From contig OZ023273.1 in assembly GCA_964007475.1 (NCBI GenBank), forward strand, positions 3,944,176 to 4,008,175: 64,000 nt of DNA. Reading direction: 5' to 3'. Positions 12,059-24,037 of this stretch are shown here, one piece after another. The DNA comes from Hybos culiciformis. Its lineage: Eukaryota; Arthropoda; Insecta; Diptera; Hybotidae. The notes under the pieces were generated by a model, which saw nothing but the letters and a program-made list of their open reading frames with translations, was not told the origin of the DNA and searched no databases. The translations under genes were made by a program, and so were the position numbers. Position 1 is the stretch's first letter; every line of letters starts with the position of its first letter.

Positions 12059-14729
12059 TTAACCATGATAATAAATTATGGAATTATGTATTTGCAAAAA
12101 ACTTATATTTACATTAAAATGTCCACACTCCACTTTCTCCTCTGTCTGCTCAAATTCCAAATTTATTGTTCCCACTAATTTACTTTTTTTAGTACTTTTA
12201 CTGCATTGTTCGTTTGCAGGATTTTTAAAGTTCGGGCAATTCGGATCTAAAATAGAAAATAAAACTTAACTATCTACCATATATATGGAGAATTTTTTTT
12301 AAGAGATTTAAAATGCACTGGACTTATTCGATTGGATCAACAATTTTTTGTCTGGCCGTTCTATTCGTGCTGTTGTGGATGGGTACCAGTCACAAATTTT
12401 CAATATCAACTCCGGTGTACCCCAAGGGTGCGTTCTCTCACCAACCCTCTTTCTAATTTTCATTAATGATCTTCTGCAATCTACTCTAAACCCCATCCAC
12501 AGCTTCGCCGATGACAGTAATTTGGTAGCAAGCTACGATTTTATTAATAGAAAATCAGCATCCTCAAATGCTGTTACTACGAAACGAAATTTCTTGCAAA
12601 GTAGCATAAATCACGACCTTTCAAAAATTGCACAATGGGGTCTTCTCAACAGAGTTGAGTTCAACGCATCCAAAACCCAATGCTGCCTAATTTCTAGAAA
12701 GCTGTCAACTTTCGATCCCCAATTTTCCTTTCAAGGAGAAAGTATTGTCAAATCTGGAAGCCTTAACATTTTAGGTTCGAAAATAACTTGCGATTTAAGC
12801 TGGAAAATTCATATTTTCGAAACGGCAAAAAACGCAGCGAAATGTCTTGGTTTTCTAAAAAGATGTAAACAATACTTTTCCCCCTCTGATCTCTTAAACA
12901 TTTATAAATCCTACATACGACCGAAATTAGAATATAATTCACATATATGGGCTGGTGCTCCAAAAACCCACCTTGAGTACCTGGACAAAGTTCAGAGAAG
13001 GGCTATTAGATTGATAAACAATCACCAAACCACCAGCTCATTAACATCACTCAATCACCGTCGTAATGTAGGTTCACTTTCCATTTTTTATAAATACCTT
13101 GTTGGAATGGATACGTGTTCCCTGGAAGTAAAAGCCCTACTTCCTGCACTTCAAGTATTTTCACGTCAAACACGTACCGCCACAACGTCACACCCATATT
13201 CCGTCAAAATTCCCATATGTGATAGAACGAGCTTCGGAGATTCGTTTTCAATTCGCACCTCGAGAATGTGGAATGCTCTCCCATTAAAGTTGTTCCCGAC
13301 AGCTGGTGGACGCTTAATCTACGACTTGCGCCGTTTTAAGAAAAGTGTAAATGATTACCTACTAACTGTCCCACTTTTTAATCCCGTCTAAATTTCCTGT
13401 CCTCATTACCAAATCCATACTTCTTTAGTATAAAAGGTATCCCACCTAGTGATTTGGTAACTTTAATAAAAAAAAAAAAAAAAAAAAAACAATGTTCATT
13501 TTGAAAATAATTAAAATTGATCTCTTGAAATTAATAAATCGTTCTCGGAGATCCATTAAAAGTATATGTTATTTTGAAGCTATAAAAACAGTTTGCTCTC
13601 AGAAATCGAGATTAATAAATCAAGATCTCAATTTTTTAGTTGATTTTCACTATGTGTATGAATTATTTAGATTAATAGATTAAGCTAAATTTAAAAATTC
13701 AATAATTTTAAATTTATTAAATCATATAGGTTAAAATTTGTCATCATTCACCTTCAAAAGTCCATTTTCCTGTGCTTCCACAGCAAGTATATAATCCAAT
13801 AAAATTAACAGGCAGAATATCTGTTGTAGTATAATTCATAAACGGTTCCTGTTGATCAGCCAGTCCAACTTCATACAAACCATTATTCCATTTGATCCAA
13901 AAATGATTGGTTTCGTTGGGCTTTATAATATTAGGTGTTTTAAATTCAGGTGCATCAGTTCCATTAATTCTAAACTTAGAAATCTGATTACTCCATCCAC
14001 CGATTATTACTTGTGTAACTGGTAATTGTCTATCGGCGTATTGAGTTAAAGCAATATGAGCATCTTTAATTCCAACAAAACTAAAGCTAATACAACCATA
14101 AAATGCTGTGCCTGCTTCAATTGCAGGAAAAAGTTTATATCTATAATTCATATTGTCCGGCGAGAAAATTTCATTGGGCGTGAAAATTTCTAAAGAAAAA
14201 ATATAAAGTTATAAATACAGATAACAATTGATGCTAGGAAATTTGGGATGGGAAAGAACAAACATTTTTATAAATATTTCAAAAAAAAAGTCATAGGTAG
14301 ACCCAAAAAAATAACTTTGGTGTTTCATCCAAACTGTTTGTTATCGCTGATATCGTAGCTAGATTTACAAGCTTATGTTTAATTAACAATAATATTAGAA
14401 ACTTTTTTACAATTTATTGTAGGTATATAATTTGATGTTTGTAGAATGTTTTTAGTTTCGAAATATACTAATGATTTCAAAATTACAAAAAAAATACTGT
14501 TCAACATTGATAATAATCAATTAATATTTCTGTTTTAAACCAATATAGATTAACATTAACAAATAAAAGAATTTATAATATAGTTTTTATGTCAAAATTT
14601 TTTTAATTTGAAATTACCTTCGTTTGTAGCTCCAGTTGTTATTTTCTTAAAACGTCTATTTAATGAGCTTTGAGAAGAAATTTGGCATGAAAGTAAAATC
14701 ACAGCGACACCTACCACAAAGTTTATCAT
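12059..14729 (-). CDS. FA3: secreted single Methyltransf_FA protein
   Basis: Three-exon minus-strand model: 14618-14729, 13752-14189, 12059-12246; phase-1 introns; 245 residues. Signal peptide MINFVVGVAVILLSCQ. Exon 2 has a short duplication near its start (EIFTPNEIFSP, against EIFTPND in FA1), then the domain (DAHIALTQ, VIIGGWSNQISKF, HFWIKWNNGLYEVG, LPVNFIGLYTCC, WTFEG). Its donor is GTGAAT rather than GTAAAT. Exon 3 reads DPNCPNF, a Lys-rich stretch, then LVGTINLEFEQ and VECGHFNVNIS. That tail aligns in the same frame with FA2 (VGKINMEFVQ, VQCGNPNVTI) and out of frame with FA1, so FA2 and FA3 share one ancestral deletion and frame change. Intron 2 contains a 5'-truncated LINE in the opposite orientation. 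Function unknown. Confidence 0.78.
12316..13489 (+). mobile_element. 5'-truncated non-LTR retrotransposon (LINE)
   Basis: Reverse-transcriptase coding sequence starts abruptly in frame (LDLFDWINNFLSGRS) near 12318 and runs to a stop at 13391. A short 3' UTR and a poly-A tail follow, ending at 13489. The missing 5' part is typical of target-primed insertion. It lies in FA3 intron 2, antisense to the gene; FA1 and FA2 lack it. I cannot define a target duplication. Confidence 0.88.
12318..13391 (+). pseudogene. LINE ORF2 fragment: reverse transcriptase C-terminal half
   Basis: It includes the conserved GVPQGCVLSPTLFLIFINDL block and the catalytic SFADDSN motif (the FADD box). The thumb and C-terminal region follow with WKIHI, NIYKSYIRPKLEYNSHIWAG and RAIRLI. 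This is the arrangement of jockey/CR1-type LINEs. The frame is open to its stop but the endonuclease and N-terminal palm are absent, so it is dead as an independent element. The exact clade needs a phylogeny. Confidence 0.85.
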
Positions 14730-17700
14730 TTTTAAATCACTTTTTTATTTTTATTAATATTATAACAGAAATCTGTTCTCAATTACTTTCGATTCTAGTT
14801 TGATTAACAATATTAAAAAAAAAAAAGATTTTTGTTTAACAAAAATTATAAAGAAAGGTAATAATTACAATTCCGCGTGAAATTCTGATTCTATGCTGCT
14901 AACATAGAACTTTACAAGTTTGTTTATATAGACGAATAAGTCAAAAAATTCTGCAAAATTTTATTTCTGTTCTTAATCAATGGTTTTTATTAGTTATCAT
15001 GCTGATAAAGTTTTATTTAATATACATGTATTAAAAAATATTCTTTGTCAATTTTAATTTTAATTATTCTAAGTAATTTATTTTATTGATTAATGACTAT
15101 AATTAATATTTTATCATTGTTATTTATTATTTACTGATTGGTTTAAATTGTTATATTTTAAACTAATTTCTCAGGCTTTATCTACTGTAAACAAAATTTC
15201 TTTTGGTTTTAATTATACATTTTTTTTTAAGTTAAAAAAAAACAAACAAATTTTTTTATTAATTTTTTTTTATTTCAAAATTAAACATTTTAACTAAAAT
15301 ATAAAAATAGATATCCAGCACTTCATGCATGGCAAGATACTGGTTTGATAATGATGTTGCGGAGCATTTTTTTTTGGCCTCTAGAAAACAGATTAGGTTA
15401 TTATCTGAAAACCGAAATGTGAGCCTTAAATTATGCTCATATTATCTTATCTTGTCTTCAAATTTTGTTTATGAAGAATATTACTATACAAGTAAAATCT
15501 TGAAAAATTGCAATTAAAATTTTTTTTTCAATAAAATTCTTATAATTCAAAATTTTGGAATAATCCCACCTTAAGGATAAAATTATGCTGTGATCTTAAA
15601 TTTAAGTCGTAAATTTCGGTTTGCAGATAATATTTACTATGCCAAAAAAAAGTTTAACTTTTCAACTAGCATTATTCCATGAAGCTCTGAACTTAAAAAA
15701 AACATACTTCCTTGAATTATTATCTGCAAACAGCAATTAGAGGCTTAAATTTAAACTCATATAGTCTTATCTCGTCAAAAATGGAATTATTCTGAAATCA
15801 AAAATATCATAAGAAAGTTTTTTTATTTCGTTTTTAAGTATAGGAAAAAATAAATGTAATGTTTGCTACAGGATAATAAAATATAGGATAGAGATATTGT
15901 GTCTTTTTCTATTCATTAAGTTCGGTAGTTATTTGAATTTTTGATATTTTCAATATTTAAATTTAAAAAAATCATTATTAACATTTCGTACATTTCGTTC
16001 TGTAGTATCATATATCGCAATTTTCATGTTTTTTGTTTAATTATAATTAAAATAATATCTTTTGAATTATGAATTCCAAATTTTCGAATCTCTCACCAAT
16101 GTTGATCTTTTCAATTCTATTTTATTGCTCGCTCTACAAGTTTGCACACAAAAAAAAATCTAAGTTTATTACTTTCCAGAACTTTTTATTATATTGCATT
16201 ATATAACTAATTTTTAATTTGTCAAGTAAGTTTTCCTGTACTTGAGATATTTATAGAATTTTTTTTTTAAAAAGTGGACTAATACAACTTTGAAGTAAAA
16301 CGACTCATTTATTTGATGAATTTGATTTATTTTGCCCTTTGAATATGTCAATTAAATACGCATAGTGAAAATCTAAATCTAAATATATAATCACAATAAT
16401 AAGGTATGTATATGTAAATAATAAAAAATAGATTATGTTTAAGCCAAAAATTTTAAATTTAATAATATTAAACTGATTGATTCTTCCTGTTCGTTCCAGA
16501 ATATCGTTTCACTATAAATTGAACACAATTAATTCAAATTTTAAATTAAAATACGAAAAATATGGTAGTTTTTTTGTAATAAAATATTTGTTAAAAATAT
16601 TAAAATAATAATAAGATACTAGACTAAATAAAAATATTTTAAAGATGCAGCATTGAACTGCATTAAAACTACAGAATTATATTGCCTTACAGTGAAAGAA
16701 GTGCGTAACTCTATTTTGATAGTTTTGCGACATTTAAGTTTTTCTGTTTTTATTTTAGAACGTGCTTAAGGCGTGCTCGAGGACTTTAGAGCCAGAAAAT
16801 AAAATAAAAAACGGATACGGTCAAGAATATTAACCCTATTCCAAATATGCAAAATCTCAATAGTTGACTTTTAAAACTTACGCCCTTCTTGCTAAGCAAG
16901 GCAGTATATACAGTTTACTTTAATAAAAACAATAAAATTTGCTTATCAACTATCTCAACATTGACCATTCTATACATATGTGAGTCAAAAAAAAAAAATT
17001 ATTTAACTACATATTTTCAATTTTAACCTACATAATATATACTCATCAGACAAATTTTAAAAAATATTTATAATGTGAGATAATTTTTTTTTATAATCAA
17101 TTTTATATTAAATTCTCAAATTACCAATCTCCATGGATCCAAAATAGAAAAAAAAGGGTTATTTTATAAAAATTCTTTGTTTGATATTAAAAAGGATTAT
17201 TTAATGGATTTTCTCGCTTCTTCTATAATGACGTTAAATTTTAAAAATCTTAAAGAAATGTGGGATTATTATTTAAATTTTTTTTTTATATATAAGAAGT
17301 TCATCCCAAGTTCAGTTTTTTTTTTCTTAAATAAAGACTTTATTAAAAGTTAAAAAAAAAAAATATGTTCGTTGTTTATATATTTAATAATTTAATATAG
17401 AATGTAGATGTATTGTACACACTAGATATAGGTTTAATTGCATTTTGAATTGTGGGAAAATTTTAATGTTCGGTAAATGTCAATCACCTGTTTTTGTTTT
17501 TTTTTTTTTTTTAATTTAGAATGGTTTTCATTTTAATATATTGTATGATTTTTTAAAAAGGAACAGAGTTTTTTACTTAATTTTAAATTAAATTTTCCAG
17601 ATCATTTTTAGTATTAATCAATTTTTATCGAAATCCATTTCTAGTTCAGTTCGAATTTTTGGATACAATCGGAAGCTAAAAATTTTTTTTTCCTAATTTC

Positions 17701-18355
17701 CTACAATCGACCTATCCATATACTAATTTTCTGTGAAAATGATCTGTATAAAAATGAACAATACAATGAAAATTGTATAAATTATTGTAATGTAAAATAA
17801 GATTCTTAAGATTTTATTTGTGGAGAACTACAAAAAAAAGAAGAAAAAAATTTAAGATTTGGTTTGTCTTTTTTTAATGATTGATAAACATACAAGGTGA
17901 CAAAACTAAAGTGAAAAATTTCCAAGAAATGTCTGGTGTGTTATAACAATAATATCACCGCGAATCGCCGCCAATAGTAAATTCTTAGAAAATATATGCG
18001 AGTTAAATTTAACAATTTTCTTTTTTTCATCAACAAAACTAAAAATATTTTGACTTTATTTCATAAACCATAGTAGCTTTTAGTGTAAAACGATATTGTT
18101 GAGTGTAAGCTAGAAAAAAGATAAAGAAAGCGAAAAAATGTTTATTAATTGTTATTGTTTTTTTTTTTTTTGCGATCATTACCAAAAGCACTCAAAGTTC
18201 TTTTTGCTGTGTGTTTTTGTATATAAAAATAATTACGTCACTTATTTTGATATAGATAATTATTTTGATTGCGAGTGATTTTATTTTTATAAATAATTTT
18301 CTATGTACGTACTACTTGTACAATAAATTGAAAATTGGTCGCTGGACATTCAAGC
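14730..18355. other. Gene-poor AT-rich region between FA3 and tRNA-Pro
   Basis: It carries the FA3 upstream block at about 14750-14806 and diverged copies of the FA flank to about 15.2 kb. A degenerate repeat lies at 15.38-15.80 kb. I see no splice-linked open frames that would make a gene. Confidence 0.4.
15385..15800. repeat. Degenerate inverted/direct repeat cluster
   Basis: A motif of about 35 bases around TTATTATCTGAAAACCGAAA near 15396 is present inverted near 15597-15635 (AATTTCGGTTTGCAGATAAT) and again direct near 15718 with ATTATCTGCAAACAG. All copies have diverged, which suggests an old MITE. Confidence 0.4.
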
Positions 18356-18427
18356 GGCTCAATGGTCTAGGGGTATGATTCTCGCTTTGGGTGCGAGAGG
18401 TCCCGGGTTCAAATCCCGGTTGAGCCC
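18356..18427 (+). tRNA. tRNA-Pro (anticodon UGG)
   Basis: 72 bases. The acceptor stem GGCTCAA pairs with TTGAGCC. The anticodon stem CTCGC/GCGAG encloses TTTGGGT with anticodon TGG at 18388-18390. The T arm CCCGG-GTTCAAAT-CCCGG is canonical and serves as the B box; the A box region GGTCTAGGGGTATG is also intact. There is no intron and no encoded CCA. A T-run immediately downstream (from 18430) is a good Pol III terminator. It lies on the opposite strand to all protein genes here. Confidence 0.97.
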
Positions 18428-18429
18428 GG

Positions 18430-18439
18430 TTTTTTTTTT
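18430..18439 (+). terminator. Pol III terminator of tRNA-Pro
   Basis: An uninterrupted run of T begins two bases after the end of the tRNA. Confidence 0.85.
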
Positions 18440-21400
18440 CCTATGTTGATTATTTTTAAAAACTTTTTTTTTTTTTAAATAAATAAAGAATACAGACATT
18501 TTGAAAATACTTCAATTTCAAAAATTTTTAATAAGATATTTAATACGCACGAAAGCTTTTATATTTTCTTAAGTTGAAATTGTTGAGCTTTTAGGTGTAC
18601 ATTTTAATTTAGTAAAGACATTTGTGATTTTTTTTTGTTTAACAAACTTTAAAATAAAAAAGTTATTAAAAATGTTGAAATTCAAAAAAAAAAAACAATA
18701 ATTTGTTTATAAAGTAAAATACAATTTAATGATAAGTTTTTGTATGAATTCTTGATTAGATTTGTATATTTCTTATTAGATAAAATTTATAATTTTTTGC
18801 CCGCCAATAACACTTACATATTATATACATACATCATTCTGGTTTTCTTCTAATTTATTCAGTCCTATTTTTGAAACTAAAAATATTTGCATATCATTTT
18901 ATTAACCCTAAAAATATCCAGTTTAAGGTAAATTTTATGAAAGATGAAAGAAAACTTATTCGTTTTAGAACTTACATACAACATGTATATTGCTGTGGTA
19001 TATTGTGTATGGTGGTTATATAGTTCAAAAAATTAGTTATAGGTTCTCCGAAGAAAAATAAGAAATTACTTAGATTCTTTATTGTACATTTAGGTACTCC
19101 GTCATCGGGGATGGATTTTTTTCCGTCATAGGTAAAGCAAGAGATAAAAATAAAACTATTCAATGCAATTTTTTATATTTCAATTAAAAATTTAAATATA
19201 TATATTTTGAATAACAATAATAAATTAAAAACTTACGTAGATATAAAATTCCCATATAGGACGATTAAATTTAAATAATTTTTAGGCGCTAAATAAAATA
19301 AATTTTTTTTGCAGTATCTTCAAAGTCAAAAGTAGTGTTCCCTGTTTTTTCTTTCCTAAAATATAATGTGTATACATACATTTTCTTGAATATCAGAACA
19401 TTGAATTAATAATAGGGATAGCAAAAAATAAATACACGTTTACGAATACAGTCTCGAAATGGTAAAAGTTCCAATTGACTGAATTTTTTTTTTAAAATAA
19501 AGTATACATTTAAGTTGGAGTGAAATTAACATGTTATTTTATTTAATTGTTTTTTTTTAATATTTTAATTAATTTTATTTTTAAGAATAAAAAATAATTT
19601 TAATTATTTGTGCAGTCACAGTTCTCAATGACTTAAATGTTTCAAAAGTCCAACATATAAAGATTTACTAGGATGGGTATAGGCATTGGAACAATTATTT
19701 TTTTTTATTCAGATAAATTATTGGATGGTGGTTATCTTTAGCTACCAAATATTATTATTTTATGTCGAGAGAAATAATTACGTCAATTCAAACAGTCTCA
19801 GCAGTAACAGTCAGTTTTCTTTTCATTTACATAAAAAGTATAACGAAACAATATTAGTCAGGTCATGTCATACATATTGTATGTACATTATTCATCGACA
19901 TCAAATTTTAGTCCTATTATATAATTATTGCAATCCGTGTTGATTTATACTTTAATCTTCTGAATTTTATTTTCTCATCATTTACTGATTTGCTCTACCT
20001 AAGCTGCCAAAATTCCCTAATAATTGTGGAAATTCATATATATTTATTATTAATTGCAAATTATATTATGTCTAAATTTAATTCTCTTTTTGGAAAATCA
20101 TAAATTTCAAGAAATAATCAGTGACCTCTTTTATTTGACATAAATTCCACTTAAATTAGTTCTAATTCTTATTGTGCTGTCACTTTTCGCACAAAATATC
20201 AATTATATTATAATAGGTATATATATTTTTAATAGATATACTTTAAATTGCGCTGTATATAGGTACTAACAGTCAATAAATATATATTGCCTACAAGGAT
20301 TTGCAATTTTCAATTGATAAAACTTCAAAACAATTTAGGTAATTTCTTATTACTTTTTATTTATTTTATTTTTTTTTTTTTCTTTTCGAGGATAAAATAA
20401 ATTCTTGGTAACCTGCAAATGATAATAAATTAATAAAATATATATAAAAATTTTGGAATTTTTTTTTTCTCAGTTCACACCATTAATAATTTATTTTATT
20501 ATTTTATTTTATTTTATTTTTTAACAAATCATTTTTATATTGAAAACATTCCAAGAATAAATCTAATTGCTTTTATCTTTCTTTTCTTTATTTATATATA
20601 AAATAAAAAATAAGAAGTCCAAAAATATAATATTTTGTGCTCTAGAAATCGGCAATTTTTTACAAAAATCTTCAGTGATATGCGGAAACGCCAAAAAAAA
20701 AAGAAAAATCTCATGAAATATTTTTTTATTAGGCTCAGAGTCAAATTACAGATACTTTTTGCCGAAAGCAATAAGCCGTAGTTTTGGGGTTTAATTTAGA
20801 TTCTAGATTTTCTCAAAATACTTCGCTCACATGACTTTAATTATTTAACCGCATAACCAACTGGATTGAACATTTGACAAATTTAGGACAAAATTCTTGT
20901 TTAATAAGCTTTTAGCAACTAAGTATACTTATCTTCTTCTGGTAAATTTTTATAAAAAACACTACATAATATAAGATTCTTGACAAAAAATTATCGAATA
21001 AAAGTACGTTGTAGAGCCATGATTTTTAATAAATATTAATGATAAAAAAAAATAAGAAAAAAACAAACGTCTCAAGAGCCCGCCAAATTTCTTTTGGTTT
21101 TTTTTTTTTAAATACATTTTTAGTTTTTTAATATTTTATGATTTTAAAGATTTTCAAGTAAAAATGTCCATTGTGCAAAAACATTTATTAAATTGTTTTC
21201 CTTTAACAGAAAGGACAATATATTTCGGTTTTTCTCATGGATATCCTTTTTTAGGGATTTTCTATATACATCTTTTTGTAACAAGTAACGCAAGGTGCGT
21301 TTGATTTAAAAAAAATTCTTTACATATTTATTTTTGTCATTTTTCTTTGTGAAGGGCAGTGTCAAAAAAATTTATTTTTTTTTTCAATCGACCACACTGT

Positions 21401-23038
21401 AATCTAAATCAGTTAATAAATTTTGCTTAAAAAAAAAACAGGGGTTTTAAATGCAATAATGCAATAACTCACTGGATAGAAAAAATCATAAATTAATACT
21501 AAATATAATTTTTCATATTAAAAACTAGACAAAATTCTTAGAGAAAATTTTATGTTATTTTATTTATATAATATAATTTAAAGAAATTTCCTGCTGTTGC
21601 CACTGGGACTTTGTAATTTTTGGTTGTTGTTATTGTTTTATAAAATTTTAGATTGGACCTTTAACATATTCAAATTTAAATAAGTAAAAAATAATTGGTA
21701 ATAATGTTTAAAGTTTATAATTTTAGTGGTTTTGTTAAAGCCAATTTAAGGAATATCAAACTTTATATTAATTAGGAACAAAAATTCAGGCAGCGATAGT
21801 TCTATATTTTTTAAAAGTGAGCTATGTAAGTGCCTTGGTCTATATACACCTAATTTTCCAAAAATTGATTTGTTGATACTTCAAATAACACCGTGTAGAA
21901 AACAATTTTTTTTTATCATTTCTTTTCAAAGAATTTTCTTAATAAATAGTTAGATAGAAAAATTTTGCGCCCTTTTCATGAGAAAATAAAAAAAGCGCCA
22001 TAATTTTTTTTTACCTGAACAATTCTTAATATGTATAATTGTCCAATAAATTTGTCTATTTCTTTCCTAAAATTTGATAAAATAAGTACATATATTTATT
22101 AATAATATCTATTAAACAAAATTTAATGGATGTATCTGAAAATTGAAACAATTATTGTCGAAATGTTTACAAAGATTCATTCAGATGCGAAATAATGCTT
22201 TATATATTATACATACATCTTACATTATAAACTCTTTTTTTAAATCATTTGCAAATCTCGGCACAATTATTTAAAGAAAATTAATTAAACAAAATATTAA
22301 ATAAATATTTTCACAAAACTAAAAATAAAGTTAAGTTCCTAAATAAATTGAAAAAGAAAAATATATATAAATATGTACATAAATTTTTAATAAAATAATC
22401 ATAGTTATAGTCAACAAGAATTGAATTATTCGTTCAAATCGTTTCATAGTATGAAGTTTTTATCAAGTTTCTACTATGTAATTGACTTTGTTATATTTAA
22501 ATGAAAATAACTATTGTCAATATTTTTCAAAAAATACGTCCTCCAGAAACGTGTCATTCATGTGACTTCCTACAGTTTTATTTAGCAAAATTTTTGTATT
22601 ATTCATGATCCTTTATTGTAAATACAAGAAAAGTATATATCCACAGGGTAGCAAAATTAAGTGCGTGGGAAATTTAAAAATAAAAAATTATTGTAAATAA
22701 TATATAAGTTTTGTATACATACTTATTCGCAAGTCTCAAATTCAACTTGCATATTTAGAACAAAAAATTTAGAAGTACCTGCCTCCCTAAAGTTAACTTT
22801 CAATTGCCAAAATATTTTCTAATTAATTTAAAAATTTTCTATGAACTGGAATTTGATAAAATAAAATGGTGTATAGATAATTGTATTGTAACAAATTAAT
22901 TTTTATTAATAAAATACTGTTTTTTAAATTTTGTTATTTTATATAATGTTATAAATTAAATTTTTAGAAAACGTTATAACAAAAAAAAGGTAATTATTTA
23001 GGAAGCTGACTTGTTCTTGAATTTTTGAAAAATAATAG
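18440..23038. other. AT-rich intergenic region
   Basis: About 4.6 kb with long A and T runs. One isolated minus-strand open frame (18972-19163) ends against a good GTAAGT donor-like site, but I could not connect it to other exons. I see no transposon ends. Confidence 0.4.
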
Positions 23039-23185
23039 CTATCTACTGAGTAAGCCTGATAATAATAGATCACTTCCAGTACCAAGCAGTCTTCCGAGCA
23101 AACCTCCGGGTCCTGTTCCAGCGGCACCAGGAACTACTACTTCAGAGAGACCATTCAAAAGATTTTCTAATAATGATTGAATGCT

Positions 23186-24037
23186 TTAAGCTCCACCTCC
23201 TGGTATGCCTAAACCACTCAAAAGATTATTAAGTGCACTGCCCAATAATGATTTCAAAATTCCACCAACTGTTTGCAATACTTGAGTTATCGGTAAGCCA
23301 TTCAACAAATTCCCCAATGTTGTACCTAGCGAACACAATACTGAGTCCAATGGCTGAGTAATGCCTAATAGTAAATTTACTAGCGATGTTACTAATTGAT
23401 TAGCCACAGCAGGATTAGCGATTTGAAGAATACACGATAATAAATTAACTAAAAATCCTCTGGCGCAATTTTGATTAAGTAACTGAGCTACTGGTGTTAA
23501 AATTTGCTGTGCAATATTACAGCACAATAAATTTTTAAGTGTTGTTCCAATCAGCGCACAATTATTCCCCGATGGTTGTGGAGGTAATCCGATGCGAGGT
23601 GTTGTAAAAGAAGTTAATTCTGAACACGAACATGGTTGTTGAGATACTGGCGGAGATGTAGTGGGGTGGTCATTCCCCTCATTAGGAGCGGATAATTTTA
23701 TCTGCTCACACTTATGATTGTTTGGATTGGTAACGCAAGGAAAAATAAATGCGTCCTAAAAAATTAATAATTAATAAACTTGACAAGTATTAGGAAAATT
23801 AAACATTTGATATTTTCAGAGATAAATTTTAAAGTTGGTTTTTAATAATTTTCTTGATGGGATGTTTTTTCCAGTTTGGAAATTTTAGGACTCTTTTCAT
23901 TTTGATTATTTGGAAATTATCTTTCAGTGTCTCATACATTTTAAGAACATAAGAAATATATATTAAATATACTAAATATTTTATGTTACCTCATAATCTA
24001 TTTGAATTAAAATTAATATTGCTAATGTAGGATTCAT
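23186..24037 (-). CDS. Paralogue A of the 8-Cys/Pro-rich secreted family, truncated by a nonsense codon
   Basis: Two exons: 23990-24037 (MNPTLAILILIQIDYE, signal peptide) and 23186-23755; phase-0 intron; 205 residues. Exon 2 has a short Pro/Ser spacer, a CxC pair (QPCSCSE) and the conserved core with C-x11-CC-x17-C-x10-C-x32-C: CALIGTTLKNLLCC, NCARGFLVNLLSC, LCSLGTTLGNLLNGLP. It stops at TAA (23186-23188) just after GLGIPGGG. Paralogue B has TCA at this codon, and the same frame stays open here for a further 48 codons to a TAG at 23039-23041 (SIQSLLENLLNGLS, then a Gly/Leu tail). So A is either a truncated but still complete core protein, a young pseudogene, or a readthrough candidate. Nearest relative is B, which also shares the upstream sequence. 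Confidence 0.75.

Noticed and set aside
18972..19163. 63-residue minus-strand frame ending at a good GTAAGT donor
   Set aside because: No second exon, conserved motif or paralogue found. Could be chance in AT-rich DNA.
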